A stretch of 64,000 bases of DNA from Candidatus Enterococcus huntleyi (GTDB taxonomy: Bacteria; Bacillota; Bacilli; Lactobacillales; Enterococcaceae): the NCBI RefSeq assembly GCF_009933175.1, contig NZ_MAEJ01000030.1, positions 307,704-371,703 of the forward strand, read 5' to 3'. The stretch's first letter is position 1. Each line of letters opens with the position of its first letter. This document shows, one piece after another, positions 1-7,697 of the stretch. The notes below the pieces were generated by a model. That model was not told the origin of the DNA. It was given only the letters and a program-made list of their open reading frames with translations, and ran no database searches. The translations under genes and the position numbers were made by a program.

Positions 1-871
1 CATAGCCATAGCTTTCGATGACATCGCGAGCAATTTTATCTAGCTCACTGGCTTTGACACCTGGTTTAACTGCTGCTTGTGCTTTAAGTTGTGCTTCGAG
101 CACGATTGAATAAATCTTTTCTTGAAATTCCGTTGGTTCATGATAGGCAACTGTTCGAGTGGCATCGCTGCAATAACCGTTCCAAACAACCCCTAGGTCA
201 AATAGAACGAGTTCATTCTTAGCCACCGCGTTCTTACCTGGATTACCATGAGGACTCGCCGCATTCTTGCCAGCAAGAACAAGTGTGTCAAAAGACATCG
301 CCATAACGCCTTGACGTTTTAGTTGATATTCAATCTCGGCCACTAATTCTTGTTCAGTTACGCCTTCTTTGATGGTCTTAAAGCCAATTTCAAAAGCCAC
401 ATCTGCCCATGAGCCAGCTTCCATCAATTTATTTTTTTCTTCTTCAGTTTTAAGTAACTGTAGTCGTTGAATAAGTGGGCTCAAATCAGAGGAAAAATCA
501 GTCTCTGGAAAAGCATCTTCTAGTTGGTTAAAACGATCTAATGTTAAGTTTGATTTTTCAAGACTTAAAGACTGAGGTTTGCCATAACGACTTTCAATCT
601 CACGCGCAATCTTATTCCAAGGATTTTCGCTATCTAAGTAGCCCACAACATCATAAGCCCACGAGCTGTTTTGAGCATCTTCTACTTCAAGAGCCGGTGT
701 GAATAAGAAAGGGTCGCTGTCGACGGGAACAAACAACGCAAGCACCCGCTCATGTGGTTCACTTTCATAGCCAGCGAAATAGGCGATGTGACCGGGATCG
801 CTGATATAAGCCAAATCTGAGTGATTTTGCTTCATCCAATCTGTCAATTCTGCTAATTTGATTTTATTCAT
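1..871 (-). CDS. pepQ: Xaa-Pro dipeptidase PepQ (3'-truncated by window edge)
   Basis: Cytoplasmic M24-family metallopeptidase that cleaves X-Pro dipeptides. About 290 codons are present and the reading frame runs off the left edge, so the C-terminal metal ligands (His, Glu, Glu) are not visible. It starts MNKIKLAELTDWMKQNHSDL, a creatinase-type N-terminal domain (about residues 1-130), and then enters the pita-bread fold. LFDLGVVWNGYCSDATRT carries the first two metal-binding Asp residues (the D..D motif of M24). The start ATG at 871-869 follows GAAGGATC. It diverges from ccpA with about 200 bp between them, the standard pepQ-ccpA arrangement of lactic acid bacteria, and CcpA often regulates pepQ through this gap. 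The family call is secure; PepQ rather than another M24 member rests on the ccpA neighbourhood. Confidence 0.9.
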   Translation of the reverse strand, partial: MNKIKLAELTDWMKQNHSDLAYISDPGHIAYFAGYESEPHERVLALFVPVDSDPFLFTPALEVEDAQNSSWAYDVVGYLDSENPWNKIAREIESRYGKPQSLSLEKSNLTLDRFNQLEDAFPETDFSSDLSPLIQRLQLLKTEEEKNKLMEAGSWADVAFEIGFKTIKEGVTEQELVAEIEYQLKRQGVMAMSFDTLVLAGKNAASPHGNPGKNAVAKNELVLFDLGVVWNGYCSDATRTVAYHEPTEFQEKIYSIVLEAQLKAQAAVKPGVKASELDKIARDVIESYGY

Positions 872-971
872 TCGTGATCCTTCTTTCTGTAATGATTTCT
901 CCTATCCATTGTACCACTATTCCATTCGGCAGACTAATTGAAACGAATGAAAAATTTTCATGAAAACGGGA

Positions 972-1009
972 GTAAAACGGTTGCAATATTTTATAGAATC
1001 TGCTATTCT
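972..1009 (+). promoter_or_regulatory. ccpA promoter with cre-like site over the -35
   Basis: TTGCAA (981-986) and TATTCT (1004-1009) are separated by 17 bp, with a TG one base upstream of the -10 (extended -10). GTAAAACGGTTGCA (972-985) matches 8 of the 11 fixed positions of the cre consensus and overlaps the -35, so weak autorepression by CcpA is possible. The promoter is well supported; the cre is only suggestive. Confidence 0.65.
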
Positions 1010-1071
1010 AGTTTAGAAATGTAAATAGCATTTTCAGAAAATGGAATATAAAAATGAATAGGAGAATTTTC

Positions 1072-2073
1072 ATGGAAAAACAAACAATTACAATTTATGA
1101 TGTTGCGCGTGAAGCCAACGTTTCTATGGCCACTGTTTCTCGTGTTGTGAATGGCAATCCAAATGTAAAACCAGCCACTCGTAAAAAAGTGTTAGAAGTG
1201 ATTGATCGCTTAGATTACCGTCCAAATGCCGTTGCCCGAGGCCTTGCAAGTAAGAAAACAACAACAGTTGGGGTTTTAATCCCGGATGTAAGTAATATGT
1301 TTTTTGCTTCACTTGCTCGTGGAATTGATGACGTTGCGACAATGTACAAATACAACATTATTTTAGCTAATTCTGATGGCAATGACCAAAAAGAGGTCAA
1401 TGTTTTGAACAATTTATTAGCAAAACAGGTGGATGGTGTGATTTTCATGGGTCATCATATTACTGATGAAATCCGTGGTGAATTCTCTCGTTCTAAAACG
1501 CCTGTGGTCTTGGCAGGTTCAATCGATCCTGATGAGCAAGTAGGTAGTGTAAATATTGACTACGCTAGTGCAACCAAAGATGCTACAGATTTACTAGCAA
1601 AAAATGGCAACAAAAAAATTGCTTTTGTTAGTGGAGCATTAATTGATCCAATCAATGGTCAAAGCCGTGTGAAAGGATACAAAGAAGCACTTTCTGAAAA
1701 TGGTTTATCTTACAACGAAGGACTTGTTTTTGAATCAGCTTATAACTTTAAAGACGGACTTGCCTTAACTGATCGTATCCGTAATAGTGGCGCAACTGCT
1801 GCTTACGTAACAGATGATGAATTAGCAATTGGTATCTTAGATGGCATGTTAGATGCTGGGGTAAAAGTGCCTGAAGAATTTGAAATCATCACAAGCAACA
1901 ACTCATTATTAACAGATGTTGCGCGCCCACGCTTATCAAGCGTGACACAGCCTTTATACGATATCGGTGCTGTGGCAATGCGTCTTTTAACAAAAATGAT
2001 GAACAAAGAAGAAGTCGAAGAAAAAACAATTATCTTACCTTACGGAATTGATAAAAAAGGCTCGACTAAATAA
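1072..2073 (+). CDS. ccpA: Catabolite control protein A
   Basis: LacI/GalR-family master regulator of carbon catabolite control. With HPr-Ser46-P as co-regulator it binds cre sites to repress or activate carbon genes. The 333-aa protein has the N-terminal HTH (TIYDVAREANVSMATVSRVV, about residues 5-24), the hinge helix (PNAVARGLASKKT) and a periplasmic-binding-protein-like core starting VGVLIPDVSNMFFASLARGI. The ATG at 1072 was chosen over an upstream in-frame ATG at 1054 because AGGAG (1060-1064) sits 7 bases before it and MEKQTITIYDVAREANVS is the usual N-terminus. A near-consensus cre over the bgl promoter at 11475 is a likely local target. Monocistronic, with its own promoter and terminator. 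Confidence 0.97.
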   Translation: MEKQTITIYDVAREANVSMATVSRVVNGNPNVKPATRKKVLEVIDRLDYRPNAVARGLASKKTTTVGVLIPDVSNMFFASLARGIDDVATMYKYNIILANSDGNDQKEVNVLNNLLAKQVDGVIFMGHHITDEIRGEFSRSKTPVVLAGSIDPDEQVGSVNIDYASATKDATDLLAKNGNKKIAFVSGALIDPINGQSRVKGYKEALSENGLSYNEGLVFESAYNFKDGLALTDRIRNSGATAAYVTDDELAIGILDGMLDAGVKVPEEFEIITSNNSLLTDVARPRLSSVTQPLYDIGAVAMRLLTKMMNKEEVEEKTIILPYGIDKKGSTK

Positions 2074-2074
2074 A

Positions 2075-2113
2075 AAGGCTGTAACAGAAGCTACTTCTGG
2101 AACACCGTTTATT
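2075..2113 (+). repeat. Post-stop hairpin repeat, copy 1
   Basis: Begins 2 bp after the ccpA stop. It contains CAGAAGCTACTTCTG, a 5-bp stem (CAGAA/TTCTG) with a 5-base loop, and ends near AACACCGTTTATT. It is almost identical to 18906-18944 and related to 45186-45223; all three lie immediately after a stop codon and just before a strong terminator. Confidence 0.7.
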
Positions 2114-2115
2114 CG

Positions 2116-2155
2116 AAAAAAGCTTGTCCACAGTGATGTAGACAAGCTTTTTTGC
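2116..2155 (+). terminator. ccpA terminator
   Basis: AAAAAAGCTTGTC (2116-2128) pairs with GACAAGCTTTTTT (2141-2153), and the right arm supplies the T-run. Symmetric A/T tails mean it may work in both directions. Confidence 0.85.
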
Positions 2156-2268
2156 TTTTTCAAAATAGAGGAAGTGACGGTCAGTAAATAGTAATCATTT
2201 GAGTTTAGATAATATTAAAGAACATCAAAAGCAATATAATGACTAATCGGATAAACAAGAAAACGAAT

Positions 2269-2310
2269 AAGAGCTATTTTCTGAAGTGTGTTCACCAGAA
2301 AATAGCTCTT
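2269..2310 (-). terminator. Perfect 15-bp inverted repeat, probable pbp2A terminator
   Basis: AAGAGCTATTTTCTG (2269-2283) is an exact inverted repeat of 2296-2310, with a 12-base loop. On the minus strand it is followed by a T-rich stretch (ATTCGTTTTCTTG), so it probably ends the pbp2A transcript about 120 nt after the stop. Nothing else in 2154-2427 looks like a gene. Confidence 0.6.
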
Positions 2311-2427
2311 AATTATAGGCAAACTTTTGCTGATAAACTCGTTCATTCCTTTAGAATAATCCAAGTAATGCTTCATGCTTGTCTGTCTTTTTGTTGAGTT
2401 CTTTTTTACCTCAAGCAACTTACTGCT

Positions 2428-4869
2428 TTAATCCTCTTTTTTATCTGCTGGTTTTTTCTCAGAGGAGTTGGTCTTTTCTTTGTCTTTTTTAGCTTTTTCG
2501 GCAGCGGCCTTATCTGCTGCTGCTTTTTTGGCAGCTTGTTCGGCTTTCTTCTGTTCTGCAGCTATTCGATCAAGATAAGCTTTCCAATAAGAAGAGTAGT
2601 TGGCATCTGTGCCACCAATCCCAAACTTGAAGGTGCTATCTGTTACGCCATCTTTCGCCCACAATGAAGTGACTTCTTTTCCTGGCGATTGCAGTTTGTA
2701 ATTTTGATAGTCAACCGTTGCTGGTAGGGCACCTGTGAAGTCGGAAACTTTGACTTGTTTGACCTCTTTAGAAAGGTTGAAACGATCGTTAGTTCCGAAG
2801 ACATCGCCATTTTTCTGATGGATCTTATTAATCACATACGCCATATAATTCGCTGAACGATCACCACTTCCATCATTCATTGGGATATTGGCCTCACCGT
2901 GTCCTGACCAATTACTAATCGTAACTTTGGGTGTCGAAAGTACCAGCCATGAGTCGGCGTAGTTATCGGTACTCCCCGTTTTTCCAACCCAATCAGCATT
3001 GGCTAAATTCCAATCCAGCCCACTAATGACTGATTTGAACGGTGAAGTAATCTGAGCATCAATCACACTTCTCATTAAATCATTCATAATGGAAGCTGTA
3101 GCAGGGGAGAAGACTTCTACTGGTTTTGCTTCGTGCTGGTAGACGACATTTCCTTCATTGTCCTTAATTGATTCAATCAGATAGCCTTCTTGATAGACAC
3201 CGCCGTTGGCTAAGGTTTGGTACCCATTTGTTTGATCTAGTGTTGTAACATCCGTAGTTCCTAAAGGTGCTGCTTCCACGCCCCAGTCATGAGAGGCGGG
3301 GTAGTTCATTTTTTTCAAATAGTTATCGTAGGCAAATTGATCTGAGCCAGTTTCTTCGATTAACTTCTGATAAATATGATAGGCCGGAATATTATTTGAC
3401 CATTCTAGCGATTCTCGAACCGTTTGAAAGGTTTTTGAGCCTTTATTTGTAGCATTAGCTAACTCTGTTCCGCCATCTTTATACTTCATTGGATAATCGG
3501 CAACTCGTGTCTCAGAACCCATCAATCCCTGATCAATCGCTGGACCGTAGACAAGCACTGGTTTGATAGAAGACCCTGCTTGTCGGACAGTATCAAAAGC
3601 ATGATTATTCTGATCGGTATTGTAATCTCGACTACCGATAAAGCCTAAGACTTTACCACTTTTGTTCTCCATTAAGACACTTCCAGTCTCAATCCTTGAG
3701 CCAGAACCATCGTCGAGCATATAGCCGTAATCGTGCACAGCCTCTTGCATGGTAGCGTAAATATTTTTATCAATCGTTGATTGGACGGTATAACCGCCAT
3801 TTTCTAATTCTTTTTTGGCACGATTTTTGTAGGCTGTGTAGGTGGCTTCCTCAGCAAAGTCTTCGTCGCTGATACCATCTTTTTTGGCATTTTTCTTTGC
3901 GATTGCATCTTGTGCTTCTTCAAGGACGGCATAGTAGAGAAATCCTTGGTCGTCAGCTTTGACTGCTTCTTTTTTCAAGAAATCTTTGGATAGGTCGTAG
4001 GCTTTCGCTTCTTCGTATTCTTTTTTAGAAAGAGCCTTTTCCCGATACATGCTGAACAGTACAAAATCTTTACGTTTGAGTCCCAGCGAATAATCTTCTT
4101 TTAAATCGCCCGTATTCGTATAGGGACTATAGACAATCGGACTTTGTGGCAATCCAGCGATAAACGCAGCTTGCGCTATATTCACATCTTTGGCATCAAC
4201 GCCAAAAATTCCTCTGGCTGCTTCTTGGACACCCGCAATATTTTGACCTTTGTTGTTACGGCCAAAAGGGGAAACATTGAGATAGGTCGTCACGATTTCA
4301 TCTTTTGAGAAATACTTTTCAATTTGCATAGATAAAATAATTTCATTGGCTTTACGTTTGAAAGTCGTCTCATCAGATAAAATTTGTTGCTTAACCAATT
4401 GCTGCGTTAGTGTTGACCCCCCTGAAGAGCCAATCCCAGTGGCTTCAGAGACTAATGCCCGAATGACCGCTTTTGGTACGAAGCCTTTATGCTCTTCGAA
4501 ATATTCATCCTCGGTCGTGATGACGGCTTTTTTTATGAGATCCGAGATTTCTTCAGAACCTACGGCAGTTCGCATTAAATCTGAACGAATAGTCGCTATC
4601 TCACTGTTATCACTGTAAGTTAGTTTGGAGGTTTGAGTGATATTCCCTAAATCACGTTTCAACTCATCTCTCGTGGGCATCGTAGTATCCTCAACAAGAT
4701 AGGCAAAATAGCCCGTTCCGATGCCTAGCGCAAGGGATCCTCCTAGTATCAGTAAAACAACGCCGACCGTTAGTAAGGACTGAATCACGCGGACAACAAT
4801 ATTTAGTCGAAATAACGTTTGGTGTTTTTTCGTGTCTTGATTGTGCCTTTCATTGTTTAATGGGGGCAA
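2428..4869 (-). CDS. pbp2A: Class A penicillin-binding protein (PBP2A type)
   Basis: Bifunctional membrane peptidoglycan glycosyltransferase and DD-transpeptidase, about 813 aa. After a basic cytoplasmic N-terminus comes one transmembrane helix (about residues 28-58). The GT51 domain shows EDEYFEEHKG and GGSTLTQQLVKQ, followed by KANEIILSMQIEKYFSKDEI. The transpeptidase domain shows the SxxK serine in AGSSIKP, SNN in EWSNNIPAYH and the KTGS box in WVGKTGSTDN. The tail is a Lys/Ala/Glu-rich low-complexity stretch. The longest frame begins with GTG at 4878, but that GTG lies inside a perfect Shine-Dalgarno (GAGGTGA, 4881-4875), so TTG at 4869 is the better start. Monocistronic, convergent with ccpA. 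PBP2A rather than PBP1b/1a is inferred from overall appearance. Confidence 0.92.
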   Translation of the reverse strand: MPPLNNERHNQDTKKHQTLFRLNIVVRVIQSLLTVGVVLLILGGSLALGIGTGYFAYLVEDTTMPTRDELKRDLGNITQTSKLTYSDNSEIATIRSDLMRTAVGSEEISDLIKKAVITTEDEYFEEHKGFVPKAVIRALVSEATGIGSSGGSTLTQQLVKQQILSDETTFKRKANEIILSMQIEKYFSKDEIVTTYLNVSPFGRNNKGQNIAGVQEAARGIFGVDAKDVNIAQAAFIAGLPQSPIVYSPYTNTGDLKEDYSLGLKRKDFVLFSMYREKALSKKEYEEAKAYDLSKDFLKKEAVKADDQGFLYYAVLEEAQDAIAKKNAKKDGISDEDFAEEATYTAYKNRAKKELENGGYTVQSTIDKNIYATMQEAVHDYGYMLDDGSGSRIETGSVLMENKSGKVLGFIGSRDYNTDQNNHAFDTVRQAGSSIKPVLVYGPAIDQGLMGSETRVADYPMKYKDGGTELANATNKGSKTFQTVRESLEWSNNIPAYHIYQKLIEETGSDQFAYDNYLKKMNYPASHDWGVEAAPLGTTDVTTLDQTNGYQTLANGGVYQEGYLIESIKDNEGNVVYQHEAKPVEVFSPATASIMNDLMRSVIDAQITSPFKSVISGLDWNLANADWVGKTGSTDNYADSWLVLSTPKVTISNWSGHGEANIPMNDGSGDRSANYMAYVINKIHQKNGDVFGTNDRFNLSKEVKQVKVSDFTGALPATVDYQNYKLQSPGKEVTSLWAKDGVTDSTFKFGIGGTDANYSSYWKAYLDRIAAEQKKAEQAAKKAAADKAAAEKAKKDKEKTNSSEKKPADKKED

Positions 4870-5049
4870 TGAACTCACCTCGATTTTTTAATTTATACCG
4901 TATAATTATAGCAAATAAACATCCGTATGAATAGCTTAGTGGGAAAATGGGGGCAATAGCTGAAGAAAAACTTCATAATTAGGGGATATTTGCCCATGAA
5001 TTTCTTTTATTTAGCCATTCTTTCGGGTAGAATTAGAGGATACGTCTAA

Positions 5050-5295
5050 CAATCCTCATGTGAACTTCTTTGGACTTCCTTTTATCCTGTAGAGAAAAGG
5101 AAGCTGAATTTTTCTAAAAAGAGTGGTCAAAGAGGAGTGGCTTACCTGGCGAAATATTGATACATAGAAGTAGAGAGTCATGAACACGAAACAAAAAAAG
5201 GGATACGTCGCTACTTAGATAGTCTAGAAACAAAATTCTGGTTCTTAGACAGCGAGGGGAGACTGAATTCATTTTTTGTAAGAAAGAAGGAAAAA
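5050..5295 (+). pseudogene. Probable decayed coding sequence upstream of the AEC permease
   Basis: The frame of the downstream permease can be read back through this stretch with one TGA at 5158-5160. It gives protein-like text such as KKGIRRYLDSLETKFWFLDS directly upstream of the permease N-terminus, but has no ATG, GTG or TTG. I cannot assign a family. It looks like the 3' part of an older gene whose start and frame have been lost. Apart from this, 4870-5295 holds only the pbp2A upstream region. Confidence 0.35.
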
Positions 5296-6207
5296 ATTAT
5301 CGAGACCATTATTTTCAATGCTTTAGGGCTGTTTTTTATCATTCTACTTGGTTATAGTTTAAAACGGCTGAACTTACTTTCCAAAGCTGACGGTGGCACC
5401 TTGTCCATCATCATCTTGTACCTCACGTTACCTGCAGCAATTATCGTTAACCTCGCTACCTTAAAAATTCAAGCGAACTTATTCTTTCTTTTATTAGCTG
5501 CCTTTGTTTTAAATTGCCTAATGATTTTTATCGGTGCGTTGTTTTCAAAAAATAAATCAATGAAGGAACGCGAATATTTTATGTATAGTGTTTCTGGCTA
5601 TAATGTAGGAAATTTCACCTTGCCGTTTTTGCAAAGCTTTTTCCCTGCGGCCGTACCCCTATTGGCTATGTTTGATATGGGAAACAGTATTATGCTTGCC
5701 GGCGGAACGACTGTGGCTATCGACAAAATTGTCGGTGAGAAGGCGCCTGTATCAGCTTTTGGAATCGTTAAGAAACTCCTTAAGTCCGTGCCCTTTTCAG
5801 CGTATTTATTAATGTTGATTCTTCGTTCTGGAGAAATTGACTTGCCTCGTGCCTTAATCGACATGCTACAACTAATGGCGAATGCCAATACTTTTTTGTC
5901 GATGGTTATGGTGGGCTTGTACTTGGAATTAAAATTACCAAAGAAAAGCTACGCCTTAGTAAAAAGAGCACTCGGTGTGCGCTTCGGCTTTGGTTTGATC
6001 TTATTTGTTCTATTTTATCTGCTACCCCTACCACATACGGTTAAGATTGTTCTCTGTTTACTTTGTTTTGCACCTATCCCAACCTTCTCCGTCATTAACA
6101 GCGTGCAGGCGGGAATGGCACCAGAAGTCGTCGGTTTTACTTCTTCAATCAGTTTTATTATTGGACTTTTTGGCATGACACTGGCCTTAATTTTTATCGG
6201 TATTTAA
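5296..6207 (+). CDS. AEC-family transporter (auxin efflux carrier fold), unusual start
   Basis: Membrane permease of the AEC/malate-efflux family, likely exporting a small organic acid; the substrate is unknown. Taken from 5296 the protein is 303 aa with about ten hydrophobic segments, the usual family length. The first segment, FNALGLFFIILLGYSLKRL, is encoded upstream of the first conventional in-frame start (TTG 5401). A protein from 5401 would lack transmembrane helix 1 and would have no Shine-Dalgarno. AAGAAGG (5284-5290) stands 5 bases before an ATT (5296), then ATC GAG ACC, suggesting ATT initiation or a lost ATG. Family features include the break in the first half (TLPFLQSFFPAAVPLLAMFD). 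A second AEC gene lies at 45299-46240. Confidence 0.75.
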   Translation: MIETIIFNALGLFFIILLGYSLKRLNLLSKADGGTLSIIILYLTLPAAIIVNLATLKIQANLFFLLLAAFVLNCLMIFIGALFSKNKSMKEREYFMYSVSGYNVGNFTLPFLQSFFPAAVPLLAMFDMGNSIMLAGGTTVAIDKIVGEKAPVSAFGIVKKLLKSVPFSAYLLMLILRSGEIDLPRALIDMLQLMANANTFLSMVMVGLYLELKLPKKSYALVKRALGVRFGFGLILFVLFYLLPLPHTVKIVLCLLCFAPIPTFSVINSVQAGMAPEVVGFTSSISFIIGLFGMTLALIFIGI

Positions 6208-6307
6208 CAAATTCTTTGATTAATTTTGACACCGGTTCAGACAGATTTCTTTATAAATGAGCAAATATCTGTTACAAAGAAGAGAGTAAATAAAAAGGAG
6301 CTAAATT

Positions 6308-7198
6308 ATGTTATTAGGATCTCACGTAAGTATGAGCGGTAAAAAAATGTTAGTCGGAGCAGCAGAAGAGGCGGCTAGCTATAAGGCAACGACCTTTATG
6401 ATTTACACGGGAGCGCCACAAAATACCCGTAGAAAACCAGTCGAAGAAATGAATATTGATGCGGGTCAACAGTTTATGGCTGAACACAATCTTTCCAATA
6501 TTGTTGTCCATGCGCCGTACATCATCAATTTAGGGAACACCATTAAACCAGAAAACTTTGGCTTTGCTACTCAATTTTTACGAGAAGAAATTATGCGGGC
6601 CCAAGCACTAGGCGCGACGCAAATTACCTTACATCCAGGTGCACATGTCGGTGCGGGTGTCGATGCTGGCTTGAAACAAATTATTAAAGGCTTAAATGAA
6701 GTCTTAACCAAGGAACAAACAGCCCAAATTGCCTTAGAAACCATGGCAGGAAAAGGGACGGAGCTTGGTCGGACCTTTGAAGAATTAGCAACAATTATTG
6801 ACGGGGTTACCTTGAATGAAAAACTTTCTGTCACTTTTGATACCTGTCATACCAATGATGCTGGCTATAATATCCGCGAAGATTTCGATGGCGTACTAAC
6901 GGAGTTTGATAAAATTATTGGCTTAGATCGTCTAAAAGTCTTACATGTCAATGATTCCAAAAATCCGCAGGGCTCACATAAGGATCGTCATGCTAATATC
7001 GGCTTTGGTACGATTGGGTTTGATGCGTTAAGCCAAGTCGTACACCATGAGAAATTAACTGAACTACCTAAAATTCTAGAAACACCGTATGTTGGACCAG
7101 ATAAAAAAACAGCGAAGGCTCCTTATGGTTTTGAAATTGCTATGCTGAAATCAAAGGTTTTTGATCCCGATTTGCTGAATAAAATAGAAAATCAATAA
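6308..7198 (+). CDS. nfo: Deoxyribonuclease IV (AP endonuclease)
   Basis: Zinc-dependent endonuclease IV, which cleaves 5' to abasic sites in base-excision repair. The 296-aa length fits the family. The TIM-barrel metal-site motifs are all present: [11 protein letters not shown] near residue 112, [13 protein letters not shown] near 146, [13 protein letters not shown] near 180 and [20 protein letters not shown] near 215-235. AAGGAG lies 8 bases before the ATG. Monocistronic, ended by the hairpin at 7208-7244. Confidence 0.97.
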   Translation: MLLGSHVSMSGKKMLVGAAEEAASYKATTFMIYTGAPQNTRRKPVEEMNIDAGQQFMAEHNLSNIVVHAPYIINLGNTIKPENFGFATQFLREEIMRAQALGATQITLHPGAHVGAGVDAGLKQIIKGLNEVLTKEQTAQIALETMAGKGTELGRTFEELATIIDGVTLNEKLSVTFDTCHTNDAGYNIREDFDGVLTEFDKIIGLDRLKVLHVNDSKNPQGSHKDRHANIGFGTIGFDALSQVVHHEKLTELPKILETPYVGPDKKTAKAPYGFEIAMLKSKVFDPDLLNKIENQ

Positions 7199-7207
7199 GA
7201 ATAGCGA

Positions 7208-7254
7208 CGTATTTTCAAAAAAGTTTAACTATTTTGAAAATACGCCTTTTCTTT
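7208..7254 (+). terminator. nfo terminator
   Basis: CGTATTTTCAAAA (7208-7220) pairs with TTTTGAAAATACG (7232-7244), followed by a T-rich tail. Confidence 0.8.
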
Positions 7255-7315
7255 TGTCCGTTTATCTAGTAAAATAATTTCTTGAGAGCAATTTGAGACG
7301 AAAGGAGAGATTTAC

Positions 7316-7531
7316 ATGTCAGTAGGAATAGTTGTACTAATCGCGGTTATCGCTTTATTAGTAGGCGCTGTGGGTGGATTCTTCATCGCGCGTAAATATA
7401 TGCAAGACTATCTTAAGAAAAATCCTCCCGTTAATGAGGAAATGTTACGATCAATGATGGCGTCAATGGGTCAAAAACCCTCTGAAAAGAAAGTACGTCA
7501 GATGATGCAACAAATGAAGAACCAAAAATAA
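7316..7531 (+). CDS. yneF: UPF0154 small membrane protein (YneF family)
   Basis: 71 aa with one N-terminal transmembrane helix (about residues 4-26, ending [10 protein letters not shown]) and a basic, Met/Gln-rich cytoplasmic tail ([20 protein letters not shown]). This layout is diagnostic of UPF0154, conserved in Firmicutes; no biochemical function is established. GAAAGGAGAG lies just upstream. It has its own terminator and is not coupled to the ABC genes that follow. Confidence 0.9.
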   Translation: MSVGIVVLIAVIALLVGAVGGFFIARKYMQDYLKKNPPVNEEMLRSMMASMGQKPSEKKVRQMMQQMKNQK

Positions 7532-7581
7532 GTAACAAAAAATCATTTGTTTGTAGACACATCATATTATTGAAAAAATTA

Positions 7582-7612
7582 CGGGCTGAAATTTCTTTCA
7601 GCCTGTTTTTTG
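7582..7612 (+). terminator. Terminator after yneF
   Basis: GGCTGAAA (7584-7591) pairs with TTTCAGCC (7596-7603) over a 4-base loop, followed by TGTTTTTTG. Confidence 0.85.
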
Positions 7613-7697
7613 TTGTCTTATTTTAGGATAATTAGGGATTACTTATGGTAGGGACGAGTGATTTTCTCTCAAAATCACTCAAGAGAAGGAGGAAAGT

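Noticed and set aside
2215..2418. 67-codon minus-strand ORF after pbp2A
   Set aside because: It runs through the 15-bp inverted repeat that looks like the pbp2A terminator, has no clear Shine-Dalgarno and no recognisable domain.
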